Assembly: GCF_024172085.1 (NCBI RefSeq)
Contig: NZ_JAMZDZ010000001.1
Location: 2,666,001 to 2,730,000, forward strand
From: Hamadaea flava
Lineage (GTDB): Bacteria > Actinomycetota > Actinomycetes > Mycobacteriales > Micromonosporaceae
Direction: 5' to 3'
DNA length: 64,000 nucleotides
The position numbers and the translations under genes were made by a program. The notes below the pieces were generated by a model. It had not been told where the DNA came from, searched no databases, and saw only the letters and a list, made by a program, of their open reading frames with translations. Shown here one piece after another: positions 1 to 8,025 of the stretch (position 1 is the stretch's first letter; the number at the start of each line of letters is the position of its first letter).

Positions 1-185
1 CGCGGATCCAGGCGCCGACTCTGGTGATCGGTGGCAGCCGCGACACGCTGGTGCCCGTGGAACACTCCCGTGAGCTGGCCGCCGGCATCCCCGGAGCCGC
101 GTACGCGGAGCTGGACTGCGGGCACCTCATGGCGACCGAGCGGCCGGCCGAGTTCGTGAAACTGGTCCGCGACTTCATCCGCTGA
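1..185 (+). CDS. alpha/beta hydrolase, C-terminal fragment (cut by window edge)
   Basis: The window opens inside this gene; 60 codons in the frame starting at base 3 run to TGA at 183-185. The visible end reads as the last part of an alpha/beta-hydrolase fold: a strand followed by GGSRDTLVP, which carries the usual catalytic acid (Asp), then LDCGHLMATERPAEF, which carries the catalytic His, then the final amphipathic helix ending in FIR. The nucleophile elbow lies outside the window, so substrate and subfamily cannot be judged. It converges on the phospholipase-D-like gene, with a perfect hairpin between them. Confidence 0.8.
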   Translation, partial: RIQAPTLVIGGSRDTLVPVEHSRELAAGIPGAAYAELDCGHLMATERPAEFVKLVRDFIR

Positions 186-191
186 GGTGAT

Positions 192-224
192 CCGGGGGTG
201 TCTCCAGTGTGGAGACACCCCCGG
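192..224. terminator. bidirectional hairpin terminator
   Basis: A perfect 14-bp inverted repeat (arm CCGGGGGTGTCTCC at 192-205, its reverse complement at 211-224, 5-base loop) sits 6 bases after the hydrolase stop and 8 bases beyond the stop of the convergent gene ending at 232. There is no T-tract, as is common in actinomycetes. Position and symmetry suggest it serves both genes. Confidence 0.75.
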
Positions 225-231
225 CCGGCGA

Positions 232-1500
232 TCAGCAGCTGCCGCCCGGCTCCCGGGAGGTACGCCAGTCGTCGGAGGTGGTCGACGTGGCTTCCGGAGT
301 GTGGACGATGTCGGAGAAGTTGTCGAAGTACGCCTGGAAGGTCTTGGCTCCCGAGATGCGCAGCAGCGACTCGTCGTTGTCGTAGACCGCCGGACTGCTC
401 CAGTTCGTCGAACCGGTGTAGACGATCTCCTCGGTCGCCCCGGACTTGAGCTTGCCCGAGATCGCGAACCACTTCGAGTGCACGCTGCGGGGCAGGTCGG
501 TGCCCGTCGGCTTCCACCAGCGCTGCACACCCGAACAACGCAGCGCGTCGACGACGCCGGCGTTCAGCCCGTCCGTGCGTACGTGGTAGATCAGCTGCAC
601 GACGCAGCCTTCGGCATCCAGCGACGCCAGCAGTCGCGCGATGTCGGAGCGGGTGAAGCCGTTCATCGCCACCCGGATGAGGGTCCGCCCGTTGTGACCG
701 AGGCTGTCGGGCAGGTCCCGGGCCGAGCAGTCGGCACGCGACAACATGTCCAGCACGAAGTTGCCGTCGCCGTCGGCGATCGGGCTGAAGTAGTTGCGGA
801 ACGCGCCGTAGCCGCTGGCCGCCTCGGTGCCGTCGGCGTTGTAGGAGACCGGCTTGCCGTCGGCGGAGTTGTAGTAGTCGTTGTTCTTGTGCTTGAGGGC
901 GAGGTCGGAGAAGTACGCGTTGAACTTGCCGTACAGGCCGGCGTTGTCGACGACGACCATCGCGTTCTCCCAGTAGGGGCTGCTGCCCCACCAGTTCTGC
1001 GAGCTGATGAGCACCACGTTGCGTACGCCGCCGACGGAGGTGATCGTCATGAACTTGTTGTGCATGATCCCGGTGCCCACGCACGCCGACCCGGGCGCGT
1101 TGCCGCAGGCGACATGCCAGGACCCGGCCGCGTTGGCCTCGGTACGCGCGGGCAGGAAGTCGTAGGTCCAGTCATCGGATCCGCCTTCGGGACCGGTGTT
1201 GGAGCCGTGCACGATCCGGACGTCCACGCCCCGGGCGATCGCCCGCTGCAGGGCCGCCCCGATGGCCGCGCTGCGGGCCTCGAAGATGGCCACCCGCACG
1301 ATCGACCCCGCGTCCGCCCCGTCGACGAGCCGGACCACCTCGTCGTAGACGGCGGTCGAGGTCGAGTTGTACGGGTTGTTGAACACGGGATGTGTGACGG
1401 GTGCGTACGCGGCCGCCGCCGGTTGGGCCGCCGCCATCGGCGCGAGCACGAAGGCCAGGCCGGACATCGCCAGCCAGGCCGAGAATCGCCGTAGTCTCAT
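232..1500 (-). CDS. secreted phospholipase-D-like protein (PLDc_2 type)
   Basis: A 422-residue protein with an N-terminal signal peptide (MRLRRFSAWL, hydrophobic stretch, AAAQPAAAAYA cleavage region). Two phospholipase-D half-sites are visible: HNK at residues 147-149, followed by an ISSQNWW turn, and HSK at 341-343, followed by YTGSTNWSS. The Asp of the canonical HxKx4D motif is missing in both, as in some nuclease-like or divergent PLD proteins, so phosphodiesterase activity is likely but the substrate is unknown. The ATG at 1500 was chosen because GGGGAGGA lies 5 bases upstream and because it overlaps the SARP stop as ATGA, implying translational coupling to that regulator. It should act outside the cell. 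Confidence 0.8.
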   Translation of the reverse strand: MRLRRFSAWLAMSGLAFVLAPMAAAQPAAAAYAPVTHPVFNNPYNSTSTAVYDEVVRLVDGADAGSIVRVAIFEARSAAIGAALQRAIARGVDVRIVHGSNTGPEGGSDDWTYDFLPARTEANAAGSWHVACGNAPGSACVGTGIMHNKFMTITSVGGVRNVVLISSQNWWGSSPYWENAMVVVDNAGLYGKFNAYFSDLALKHKNNDYYNSADGKPVSYNADGTEAASGYGAFRNYFSPIADGDGNFVLDMLSRADCSARDLPDSLGHNGRTLIRVAMNGFTRSDIARLLASLDAEGCVVQLIYHVRTDGLNAGVVDALRCSGVQRWWKPTGTDLPRSVHSKWFAISGKLKSGATEEIVYTGSTNWSSPAVYDNDESLLRISGAKTFQAYFDNFSDIVHTPEATSTTSDDWRTSREPGGSC

Positions 1501-4500
1501 ACGTTCCTCCCCAGGATGAATCGACTGTGCCGAGCAGGTAGCAGGCCGCATTTCGCCATCCGGTCGGCGGCCTGCTCGGCGAGATCACATGCGTGGTCGT
1601 GGTGTCCTTCCGCGCGGGCGAGCACCGCCAGCACGTCCAGCGCCTCGGCCTCGACCAGCTCGTACTGCCATTGCTGGGCCAGCTGTACGGCCTGGCGCAA
1701 CTTCTCGGCGGCATCCGCGTACCGGCCGTCGCGCAGATGCGTACGCCCGAGTCCGATCAACGCCACGGCGGCCGTGTGCGCGTTGCCGGCCGCGGTGGCT
1801 TCGCGGTGCAGCCGGTCCAACTCGGCCGCGGCGTCGTCGGACCGCTCGCCGAGGTCGATGCGCAGCACGGCGGCTTCGACCGCGCAGCGCACGAGGTGAC
1901 CGGTGTCCCCGGCGAGGCGGGCGTGCTCGATCGCCGCGTCGGCGTGACGCACCGCCGCGACGGCCTGACCCTCCTGCGCCGCCACCTGGGCCAGTCCCTG
2001 CTCGCCCAGGGCCTGACTGAGCGGGTCCTGGAGGTCGACGGCGATCCGCATCCCCTCGACGAGATGGACGCGGGCGGCCTCGGTCTCGCCGAGCAGGGCG
2101 AGGTTGATCCCGAGGTTGCACAGGGCGGTCGCCCTGCCGCTGGGATTGTCGGTCTGCCGATACAGATCCAGGGCCCGCTGTCCGAAGACGACCGACTGCC
2201 GGATGTCGCCCAGCAGGTAGTGCAGCGTGCCGAGGTTGGTCAGCACCACCGCCTCGCTGGATCGCCGCCCGGTGCGGCCGTAGATCTCCAGAGCCTGGCC
2301 CAGCAGGCGTTCGGCGTCCCGGCTGGCCCCGCTGCCGGCGTACGCCACGGCCAGTTGGGTCAGCGCCGAGGCCCGCACATCGTCCCAGCCGGACCGCCCG
2401 GCGGCGTCGATGGCGTGGCGCAGATGCTCGTCGGCCTCGCTGAGCTGGCCGACCGCCCGGCAGGCCTGGCCCAGGCCCAGGTGCATCGCCGCGACCGCCG
2501 CGTGCTGCCCGTGCGCTTCGGCCGTGGCCAGACCGAGGGTGGCGGCGTGCAGCCATTCGGCGACCGGCCGGCGGATCCACAGGTAGCCCCGCAGCGCGTC
2601 GGTGAGCAGCCAGGTCATCGGGGCCGGCCCGGCCTGGGCGCAGTGTCCGATCAGGGCGGTGACGCTGGGCAGTTCCTCGTCGAGCCAGCGCCGGGCGGCC
2701 CCGGCGTCGGCCAGGTCCAACGCGTCGTCACTGCGATGGGCGGCGCCCTCCGGCAGGCGGATCGTGTGCGCGTACAACTTGGCGGCGGCGTTGTTGATCG
2801 TCGCGAGGTAGAAGTCGCACAGCCGAGCCACGGCGTCGGGCCGCTCGCTCGCGGCGTCGGCTAGTTCGCGCGCGTACTCGCGCAGGAGGTCGTGCAGGCC
2901 GTAGCGGTCACGGCCGCGCGGCTCGGCCAGGTGGGCGTTGACGAGCACGCCGAGCAGGCGGGACGCTTCGGCCGCGTCGATCCCGGCCATCGCCGCCGTC
3001 GAGTACGCCGTGACGTCGCCGCCCGGCGTCGTACCCAGCAGCCGGAAGATGCGCTGGGCTGCCCCGGTCAGCGCCCGGTAGGACGCCTCGAACGCCGCCG
3101 CCATCGATGCCTGCCCGTCGTCGTCGACGGCCAGCTGACGCAGCGGACCCTGGCTGGTCAGCTGGTCCAGATAGCCGGTGAGGTCCTCGTCGGGATGGTC
3201 GGCCAGTTTCGCCGCGGCGATGCGCAGCGCCAGCGGCAGGTGGCCGCAAGCCTCGGCCAACCGGGACAGCTCCGCCGAAGCGTGGCGGCCCGGATCGTCG
3301 AGCACCGACCGGAGCAGGCCGACCGCCTCGACCGGGCTGAACGGGCGCAGGCTGACGCGCTGGGCGTTGTCCCGCGCGACGAGCCCGGTGAGCCGATCCC
3401 GGCTGGTGATCAGCACCCGGCAGCCGGATCCGCCGGGCAGCAGGGAGCGCACCTGGTCGGCGGTACGCGCGTTGTCGAGCAGGATCAGCAGCCGCCGGTG
3501 TGCGAGCATCGTGCGGAACAGGGCGGCCGCCTCGTCGGTGTCCATCGGCACCTGCGTCGACGGCACACCCAGCGCCCGCAGGAATTGCGTGAGCGCGTCG
3601 AGCGGCGTACGCGGCGGCTCGGCGGCGTACCCCCGCAGGTCGATGTAGAGCTGGCCGTCGGGGAACTGCTCCTTGACCTGGTGCGCCCAGTGGACGGCCA
3701 GGGCGGTCTTGCCGACGCCGGACATGCCGGTGATGACGCAGGCCGACGGCGCGGACGGCTTGCACAGCTCGCCCAGCTGGTCGAGTTCCCGTAGCCGGCC
3801 GGCGAACGCGGCGACGTCGGCGGGCAGCTGAGCCGGTTCGACGCCCGGACCGGACTCGCCTGGCCGGGGATCGGCCTTCGCCAGCTCCGGATTGTGATGC
3901 AGGATGTCCTGGTAGAGCGCTTGCAGACGCGGATGAGGATCGAGTCCCGTGCGGTCGGCGAGGGTCTGCCGGGCCGCGAGGTACGCCGTCACCGCGCCGA
4001 CGGCGTCGCCGGATTGGTAGAGCGCGCTCATCAGCTGCCGCCAGCTGCCTTCCCGCAGCGGGTGCTGTTCCACCCGTTGCCGGAGCCGGCCGATCATCTC
4101 CGTGGCGGCACCCCGGTCGAGGTGCGCCTGGACGTAGTCATCCTCGACGAGCAGCCGCTGCTCCTCCAGGTACGCCACCCGCCGGGCCAGCTCACGGGGC
4201 AGGACGAGGCCGGCCAGCAGCCGGTTCTGCCAGACCTCCAGCGCCCGGCCCAGCCACAGCTCGGCGGCGGCCGAATCACCGGCGAGCGGCGCCTGCCGCC
4301 CTCGCTGGGCGGCCTGGTCGAAGCCGTCGAGGTCGCGCTCGCCCGGCTCGACCCGCAGCAGGTAGCCGCCGCCCCGGCTGACCAGCCGGCTCGGGCCGCC
4401 GGACTCGTCGTGCAGCGTCTGCCGGAGCCGATGCGCGTACGTGCGCAGGTTGGCCGGCGCCGAGGCGGGCTTGTCGTCGTCCCAGACGAGGTCGGCGAGG

Positions 4501-4631
4501 TCGCCCGTCCGGTGCACTTCATTGGGGGCAAGTAGCAGCGCGGTCAGCAGCAGCCGTTGCTTGGCCGAGCCCAATGGCACCGACAAGCCGCCGACCTGGA
4601 CGTCCAGCGCCCCCAGCATCAGGAACCGCAT
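1497..4631 (-). CDS. SARP-family transcriptional regulator (AfsR-like, NB-ARC plus TPR)
   Basis: A 1044-residue regulator. It starts at MRFLMLGALDV, the usual SARP opening: a winged-helix OmpR-type DNA-binding domain (about 1-75), a bacterial transcriptional activation domain (about 95-240), an NB-ARC ATPase with Walker A GMSGVGKT at 302-309 and a Walker-B-like LLILLDNA near 385, then C-terminal TPR repeats (about 700-1030). This is the AfsR/large-SARP layout. The longer reading frame to 4736 would run through the upstream inverted repeat and lacks SARP homology, so the ATG at 4631 is preferred although its ribosome site is weak. The stop overlaps the start of the secreted PLD gene by four bases. 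SARPs normally activate nearby genes; here the neighbours are envelope enzymes, not an antibiotic cluster. Confidence 0.9.
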   Translation of the reverse strand: MRFLMLGALDVQVGGLSVPLGSAKQRLLLTALLLAPNEVHRTGDLADLVWDDDKPASAPANLRTYAHRLRQTLHDESGGPSRLVSRGGGYLLRVEPGERDLDGFDQAAQRGRQAPLAGDSAAAELWLGRALEVWQNRLLAGLVLPRELARRVAYLEEQRLLVEDDYVQAHLDRGAATEMIGRLRQRVEQHPLREGSWRQLMSALYQSGDAVGAVTAYLAARQTLADRTGLDPHPRLQALYQDILHHNPELAKADPRPGESGPGVEPAQLPADVAAFAGRLRELDQLGELCKPSAPSACVITGMSGVGKTALAVHWAHQVKEQFPDGQLYIDLRGYAAEPPRTPLDALTQFLRALGVPSTQVPMDTDEAAALFRTMLAHRRLLILLDNARTADQVRSLLPGGSGCRVLITSRDRLTGLVARDNAQRVSLRPFSPVEAVGLLRSVLDDPGRHASAELSRLAEACGHLPLALRIAAAKLADHPDEDLTGYLDQLTSQGPLRQLAVDDDGQASMAAAFEASYRALTGAAQRIFRLLGTTPGGDVTAYSTAAMAGIDAAEASRLLGVLVNAHLAEPRGRDRYGLHDLLREYARELADAASERPDAVARLCDFYLATINNAAAKLYAHTIRLPEGAAHRSDDALDLADAGAARRWLDEELPSVTALIGHCAQAGPAPMTWLLTDALRGYLWIRRPVAEWLHAATLGLATAEAHGQHAAVAAMHLGLGQACRAVGQLSEADEHLRHAIDAAGRSGWDDVRASALTQLAVAYAGSGASRDAERLLGQALEIYGRTGRRSSEAVVLTNLGTLHYLLGDIRQSVVFGQRALDLYRQTDNPSGRATALCNLGINLALLGETEAARVHLVEGMRIAVDLQDPLSQALGEQGLAQVAAQEGQAVAAVRHADAAIEHARLAGDTGHLVRCAVEAAVLRIDLGERSDDAAAELDRLHREATAAGNAHTAAVALIGLGRTHLRDGRYADAAEKLRQAVQLAQQWQYELVEAEALDVLAVLARAEGHHDHACDLAEQAADRMAKCGLLPARHSRFILGRNV

Positions 4632-4668
4632 GGGCAACGGTTCTACCACGCCACTGCGACGCCGGCGT

Positions 4669-4703
4669 GTCAGCTGCCGCACACGCACCGTGCGGCAGCT
4701 GAC
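4669..4703. promoter_or_regulatory. 14-bp perfect inverted repeat upstream of the SARP gene
   Basis: Arm GTCAGCTGCCGCAC (4669-4682) and its reverse complement (4690-4703) flank a 7-base loop. It lies 38 bases upstream of the SARP start and 23 bases past the stop of the preceding murein gene. It could terminate that gene, act as an operator for the SARP, or both. No T-run follows on the minus strand. Confidence 0.6.
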
Positions 4704-4725
4704 CCACGAACGGACGCGCAGCGCG

Positions 4726-5373
4726 TCACGCGTCACGGCACGACCAGGGTTGCCAGCCGCGCGCCTGGTACAGACGCAGGGCTGCCCGGATGTTGTCGTC
4801 GGCGGTCAGCGCGGCGTCGACCTTCGCGGCCCGGGTGGAGCCAGGCAGGTATTCCTGCAGGGTTCCGCCGTCGTTGAACTGGAACACCCCGAAGTCGAGG
4901 GTCCCGTTCGTGTTCGGCCCGCCGACCGCGATCGGGTTCAACCCCGACTCGCAGCGGGCGACCCGGATCGCCTTCTCCTGCGATCCGTCCGGCCAGATGG
5001 CCCGGATGTGGTCGGCGACGGTGGAGTCGCAGATCACACCCATGCCGTCGGTCGCCGAGGCGAGGGCGGACCGGGTGTTCGGGCCGACGACGCCGTCGAC
5101 GGCCAGCCGGAAGCGCCCTTGGAAGGCGTACACGCGCATGCGGGTCAACCGGCCGAAGCTGCCGTCGACCGTGAGCTTGTTACCGCAGTCCAGGCCGAGT
5201 TCGTTGAGCCTGGTCTGCAACTTGCTGACGCAGCTTCCGCTGTCGCCGTACCGCAGGGTCGTCGTGCACAGCGTCGTCGCGGCGTACGCGGGACTGGGCA
5301 GGAAACCCACCGCGCCGCCGCCGACGGCCACCGCGGCGACGAGCGCCGCGAGGACGCGCCGGATTCCGATCAT
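4726..5373 (-). CDS. secreted peptidoglycan-binding, transglycosylase-like protein
   Basis: A 215-residue exported protein: signal peptide 1-31 (ending PSPAYA), a PG_binding_1 module (about 40-108; LRYGDSGSCVSKLQTRL ... VDGVVGPNTRSAL), then a lysozyme-like fold around ARCESGLNP (Glu142 as candidate catalytic acid) with DFGVFQFN downstream. This resembles the SLT/resuscitation-factor class that cleaves glycan strands. The ATG at 5373 is preceded by GAGAGGAG. It is followed 94 bases later by the SARP gene and preceded by an amidase 29 bases away, so the three murein genes probably form one transcription unit. Confidence 0.8.
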   Translation of the reverse strand: MIGIRRVLAALVAAVAVGGGAVGFLPSPAYAATTLCTTTLRYGDSGSCVSKLQTRLNELGLDCGNKLTVDGSFGRLTRMRVYAFQGRFRLAVDGVVGPNTRSALASATDGMGVICDSTVADHIRAIWPDGSQEKAIRVARCESGLNPIAVGGPNTNGTLDFGVFQFNDGGTLQEYLPGSTRAAKVDAALTADDNIRAALRLYQARGWQPWSCRDA

Positions 5374-5402
5374 CGTCAGCTCCTCTCAGAACGGGGGGAC
5401 GG

Positions 5403-6047
5403 TCAGGCGATCAGGCCGAGGAAACGGGCGATGCCACGGGCGTGACCGCGGGCGGCCGCCTGCCGGAAGTCGTCACGGGCGAGCAATGCCGCGTCGTGAC
5501 TGGTGTCGATGAACATGTTCTCGGTGAGCACCGCCGACATCGCGGTCTCCCGGAGCACGTGGAAGTTCGCCTGCTTCTGGCCGCGGTCGGTGACCGAGCC
5601 GATGTCGCGGACGTTGTTCAGGACCGCGGCGTGGACGTCGTCCTGCAGGTTCAGCGTCCGGGAGCCGACGCCGGGGTAGACGTAGCTCTCGAAGCCGGTG
5701 CCGCCGCCGGAGTTGATGTGGATGCTGACGAACAGGTTCGCGCCCCAGGCGTTGGCGTCGTCGGTGCGGTAGGTGAGGCTGCGGGTGATGTCGGTGGTAC
5801 GTGACATCCGCACCGACACGCTCCAGTTGTTCAGCAGGATCGTGCGCGTACGCAGCGCGATGTCGAGGGTGATGTTCTTCTCCACCAGCCCGTTCGCCGC
5901 GGCTCCGCCGTCGGTGCCGCCGTGCCCGGGGTCGAGGTAGATCTTCGGCGCGGCGGCGAAGGCCGGGTTCGCGAGGAACGGCGCGGCCGCGAGGCCGGCC
6001 ACCGCGCCGAGAACTGCGCGCCGGCGTACGCCAGGGGTGCTGAGCAC
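5403..6047 (-). CDS. N-acetylmuramoyl-L-alanine amidase (Amidase_3), Tat-exported
   Basis: A 214-residue zinc amidase that should cut the amide bond between muramic acid and L-alanine in peptidoglycan. Family zinc ligands are present: His42 in DPGHGG, Glu56 in GLVEKN and His110 in SIHINS; the catalytic Glu176 is in LTENMF. A twin-arginine type leader (GVRRRAVLG, hydrophobic stretch, NPAFAA) precedes the domain. The reading frame opens at TTG 6059, but GGAGGA lies 4 bases before GTG 6047, so GTG is taken as the start. It sits between two other secreted murein enzymes on the same strand. Confidence 0.88.
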   Translation of the reverse strand: MLSTPGVRRRAVLGAVAGLAAAPFLANPAFAAAPKIYLDPGHGGTDGGAAANGLVEKNITLDIALRTRTILLNNWSVSVRMSRTTDITRSLTYRTDDANAWGANLFVSIHINSGGGTGFESYVYPGVGSRTLNLQDDVHAAVLNNVRDIGSVTDRGQKQANFHVLRETAMSAVLTENMFIDTSHDAALLARDDFRQAAARGHARGIARFLGLIA

Positions 6048-6072
6048 AGCGTCCTCCAAGGATCGATGGGGG

Positions 6073-6870
6073 TCAGCTGCGGACGACGCCGCAGGTCGGG
6101 GCGTTCCAGTTCCAGGCGTTCCAGCCTTCCCAGCTCGGGTAGGGCGCGGCCTTCGACCGGAACCAGGCGAGGTGGACGTGCGTCTCGTGGTCGCCGCTGG
6201 GCTTGCCGGGTCCGAGGATCTCGTTGAAGCCGTGGTACCGGGCGGCCTTCGCGATGGTGCAGAGCTGGCTGGTGTTCGCGCCCTTGGTGCCTTGGATGTC
6301 GATGCCCAGCCCGTAGTTGTGGTTGCTCTCGCGGAAGCTCCAGCACGACGAGCTGCCGCGCCAGCCGCTGGTGACGATCAGGGGCACGTCGCCGAGGTCG
6401 CGGCGGAGCGCTTCGAGCTTCCAGAACAGCACCCGGACGTTGGCCTTGGCCTCGGCCGCGTCGTTCAGCGGCGCCGAGTCCCAGGGCGCGCTGCACCCGT
6501 CCTTGTACTCGGCCCAGTCGAAGTGGTCGGTGCTGCAGTCGCTGGACTGCAACGAGTCGAGCTTGGCGAGGACGGCCGGCCCGGCGATCCGGTCGTTCGG
6601 CAGGCCGTACTCCTTCTTGAAGCGGTTCACCGCGTCGCCGAGTTCGGAGCCGAAGATGTCGTCCAGGTAGTAGGTGTTGGCGTAGCCGGTCCAGCCGGAG
6701 AGCCGGATCTTCAGCTCCCGGACGTCCGGACCGGTGTCGCCCTCCGAAAGGGACGAGTTCTTCCACTGGTACGCACACGCCGCTTGAGCGGGTGCGGCGA
6801 TGAGGGCGACGGCTGTCGTCGTCATCGCCACACACAGCGCGACGAGCGCGCCGAGAGAGCGTCGAGACAA
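6073..6870 (-). CDS. secreted M15-family D-Ala-D-Ala carboxypeptidase-like protein
   Basis: A 265-residue exported protein. After the signal peptide (ending AAPAQAACA) comes a peptidoglycan-binding-like module (about 40-105; EGDTGPDVRELKIRL), then an M15 zinc peptidase domain with SNHNYGLGID (His184, Asp191) and HVH (231-233), the classical ligand set of zinc DD-carboxypeptidases. The start is TTG 6870 because GCGGAGG lies five bases before it; the upstream TTG at 6921 lacks a ribosome site and lies at the promoter. A promoter is readable 35-64 bases upstream. It heads the run of three murein hydrolase genes. Confidence 0.85.
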   Translation of the reverse strand: MSRRSLGALVALCVAMTTTAVALIAAPAQAACAYQWKNSSLSEGDTGPDVRELKIRLSGWTGYANTYYLDDIFGSELGDAVNRFKKEYGLPNDRIAGPAVLAKLDSLQSSDCSTDHFDWAEYKDGCSAPWDSAPLNDAAEAKANVRVLFWKLEALRRDLGDVPLIVTSGWRGSSSCWSFRESNHNYGLGIDIQGTKGANTSQLCTIAKAARYHGFNEILGPGKPSGDHETHVHLAWFRSKAAPYPSWEGWNAWNWNAPTCGVVRS

Positions 6871-6904
6871 GGGAACCTCCGCAGGGACGGGGATGTGTGC
6901 GAGC

Positions 6905-6934
6905 ACAGTAGGGATGGCCAATCACGCATGGCAA
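6905..6934 (-). promoter_or_regulatory. promoter for the M15 peptidase gene
   Basis: On the minus strand a -35 TTGCCA (6929-6934) and a -10 TACTGT (6905-6910) are separated by 18 bases. The predicted start near 6898 leaves a short leader that carries GCGGAGG before TTG 6870. A GTGTAC half-site and its inverse (6942-6947 and 6955-6960) lie just upstream. Confidence 0.6.
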
Positions 6935-7028
6935 TGAATAGGTGTACATGCGGCGTACACACACGGTGACAAGGCAGCGACGACGGCGAATTCCGCAGGT
7001 CCAGCCGCTCGCGGAGATCATGGGGCGA

Positions 7029-7034
7029 TATCGT
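7029..7034 (+). promoter_or_regulatory. -10 element, probable leaderless promoter
   Basis: TATCGT ends 6 bases before the ATG at 7041, so transcription would begin at or next to the start codon. No Shine-Dalgarno sequence is present. This supports 7041 over the upstream starts. Confidence 0.55.
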
Positions 7035-7040
7035 GCCGCC

Positions 7041-8018
7041 ATGACTCACGAGCCCGAGCTGACCGCCCCCGTGGAGCTGTGCCTGCCGGACGGGCGGCTC
7101 AACCGCGCGGCGGTGGGCTGGACGCGCCGCCCGCTGCACACGGCCAACCTGCGGGGCTGGGGCCGGGCCAAGCGCTGGGAGTACTGGGGCATCGTGACGC
7201 CGGAGCACATCATCGGCCTCGTCGCCTCGTCGATCGACTACGCCGGCGTACACGGGGTCTATGTGCTGGACCGGGCGACCGGCCGCGAGACCAGCACGGA
7301 CGCGGTCGTCCCGCTGGCTCGGGGCGTGGTGATGCCGCCGCGCAGCGGCGAGGGCGCGGCGTCGGCGCGGGGCGGCGGGTTGTCGATCGACATCACGCAG
7401 CGGCCGGACGGCACCACGATCCACGCGACCGCCCGTGACGTGCGGCTGGACGTCGAGATCCCGCTGCCGCCGGGCCACGAGTCGCTGGGCGTGGTGGTGC
7501 CGTGGGGCGACCAGCGGTTCCAATACACCGTGAAGGATCTCGGCCGGCCGGTCACCGGCACGCTGGTGCTGCACGGGCGTACGCACGAGATCGGCCCGGG
7601 GGCGTTCGCGGTCCTGGACCATGGGCGCGGCAAGTGGCCCTACTCGATCACCTGGAACTGGGCGGCCGGCGCAGGAGGGGGCCGCGCGATCCAGCTAGGT
7701 GGAAAGTGGACCGACGGCACCGGGGTGACCGAGAACGGCCTGTTCGTCGACGGCCGCCTGCACAAGATCGGCGAGGAGCTGCGCTGGGACTACGACCGGT
7801 CGGACTGGCTGCGCCCGTGGCGGATCAGCGGCGAGCGTGTGCAGGCGCAGTTCCACCCGTTTCACGAGAAGGTCGCGAAGACGAATCTGGCGGTCGTGGC
7901 GAACGAGACGCACCAGTGCTTCGGGACCTTCGACGGCTGGGCGCTGACCGACGACGGCGACCGGGTCAGCCTGGACGGGCTGGTCGGCTGGGCCGAGGAG
8001 GCCCGCAACCGCTGGTAG
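7041..8018 (+). CDS. DUF2804 family protein
   Basis: A 325-residue cytoplasmic protein with no signal peptide or membrane helix. The N-terminus (LTAPVELCLPDGRLNRAAVG, then WTRRPLH and NLRGWGRAKRWEYW) matches what is known of DUF2804 proteins, a family of unknown function with a lipocalin-like or glycan-associated beta-rich fold. The reading frame is open further upstream, but only the ATG at 7041 has a leaderless -10 box and family-like sequence begins there. It converges on the GH2 gene with only 7 bases between the stops. Confidence 0.75.
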   Translation: MTHEPELTAPVELCLPDGRLNRAAVGWTRRPLHTANLRGWGRAKRWEYWGIVTPEHIIGLVASSIDYAGVHGVYVLDRATGRETSTDAVVPLARGVVMPPRSGEGAASARGGGLSIDITQRPDGTTIHATARDVRLDVEIPLPPGHESLGVVVPWGDQRFQYTVKDLGRPVTGTLVLHGRTHEIGPGAFAVLDHGRGKWPYSITWNWAAGAGGGRAIQLGGKWTDGTGVTENGLFVDGRLHKIGEELRWDYDRSDWLRPWRISGERVQAQFHPFHEKVAKTNLAVVANETHQCFGTFDGWALTDDGDRVSLDGLVGWAEEARNRW

Positions 8019-8025
8019 CCGGTGC

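Noticed and set aside
187-1494. 435-codon plus-strand frame opposite the PLD-like gene
   Set aside because: Arg/Val/Gly-rich antisense shadow of a well-supported minus-strand gene; no ribosome site or family motif.
1593-2864. 423-codon plus-strand frame opposite the SARP gene
   Set aside because: Low-complexity antisense frame typical of high-GC DNA; the SARP domains run through the other strand.
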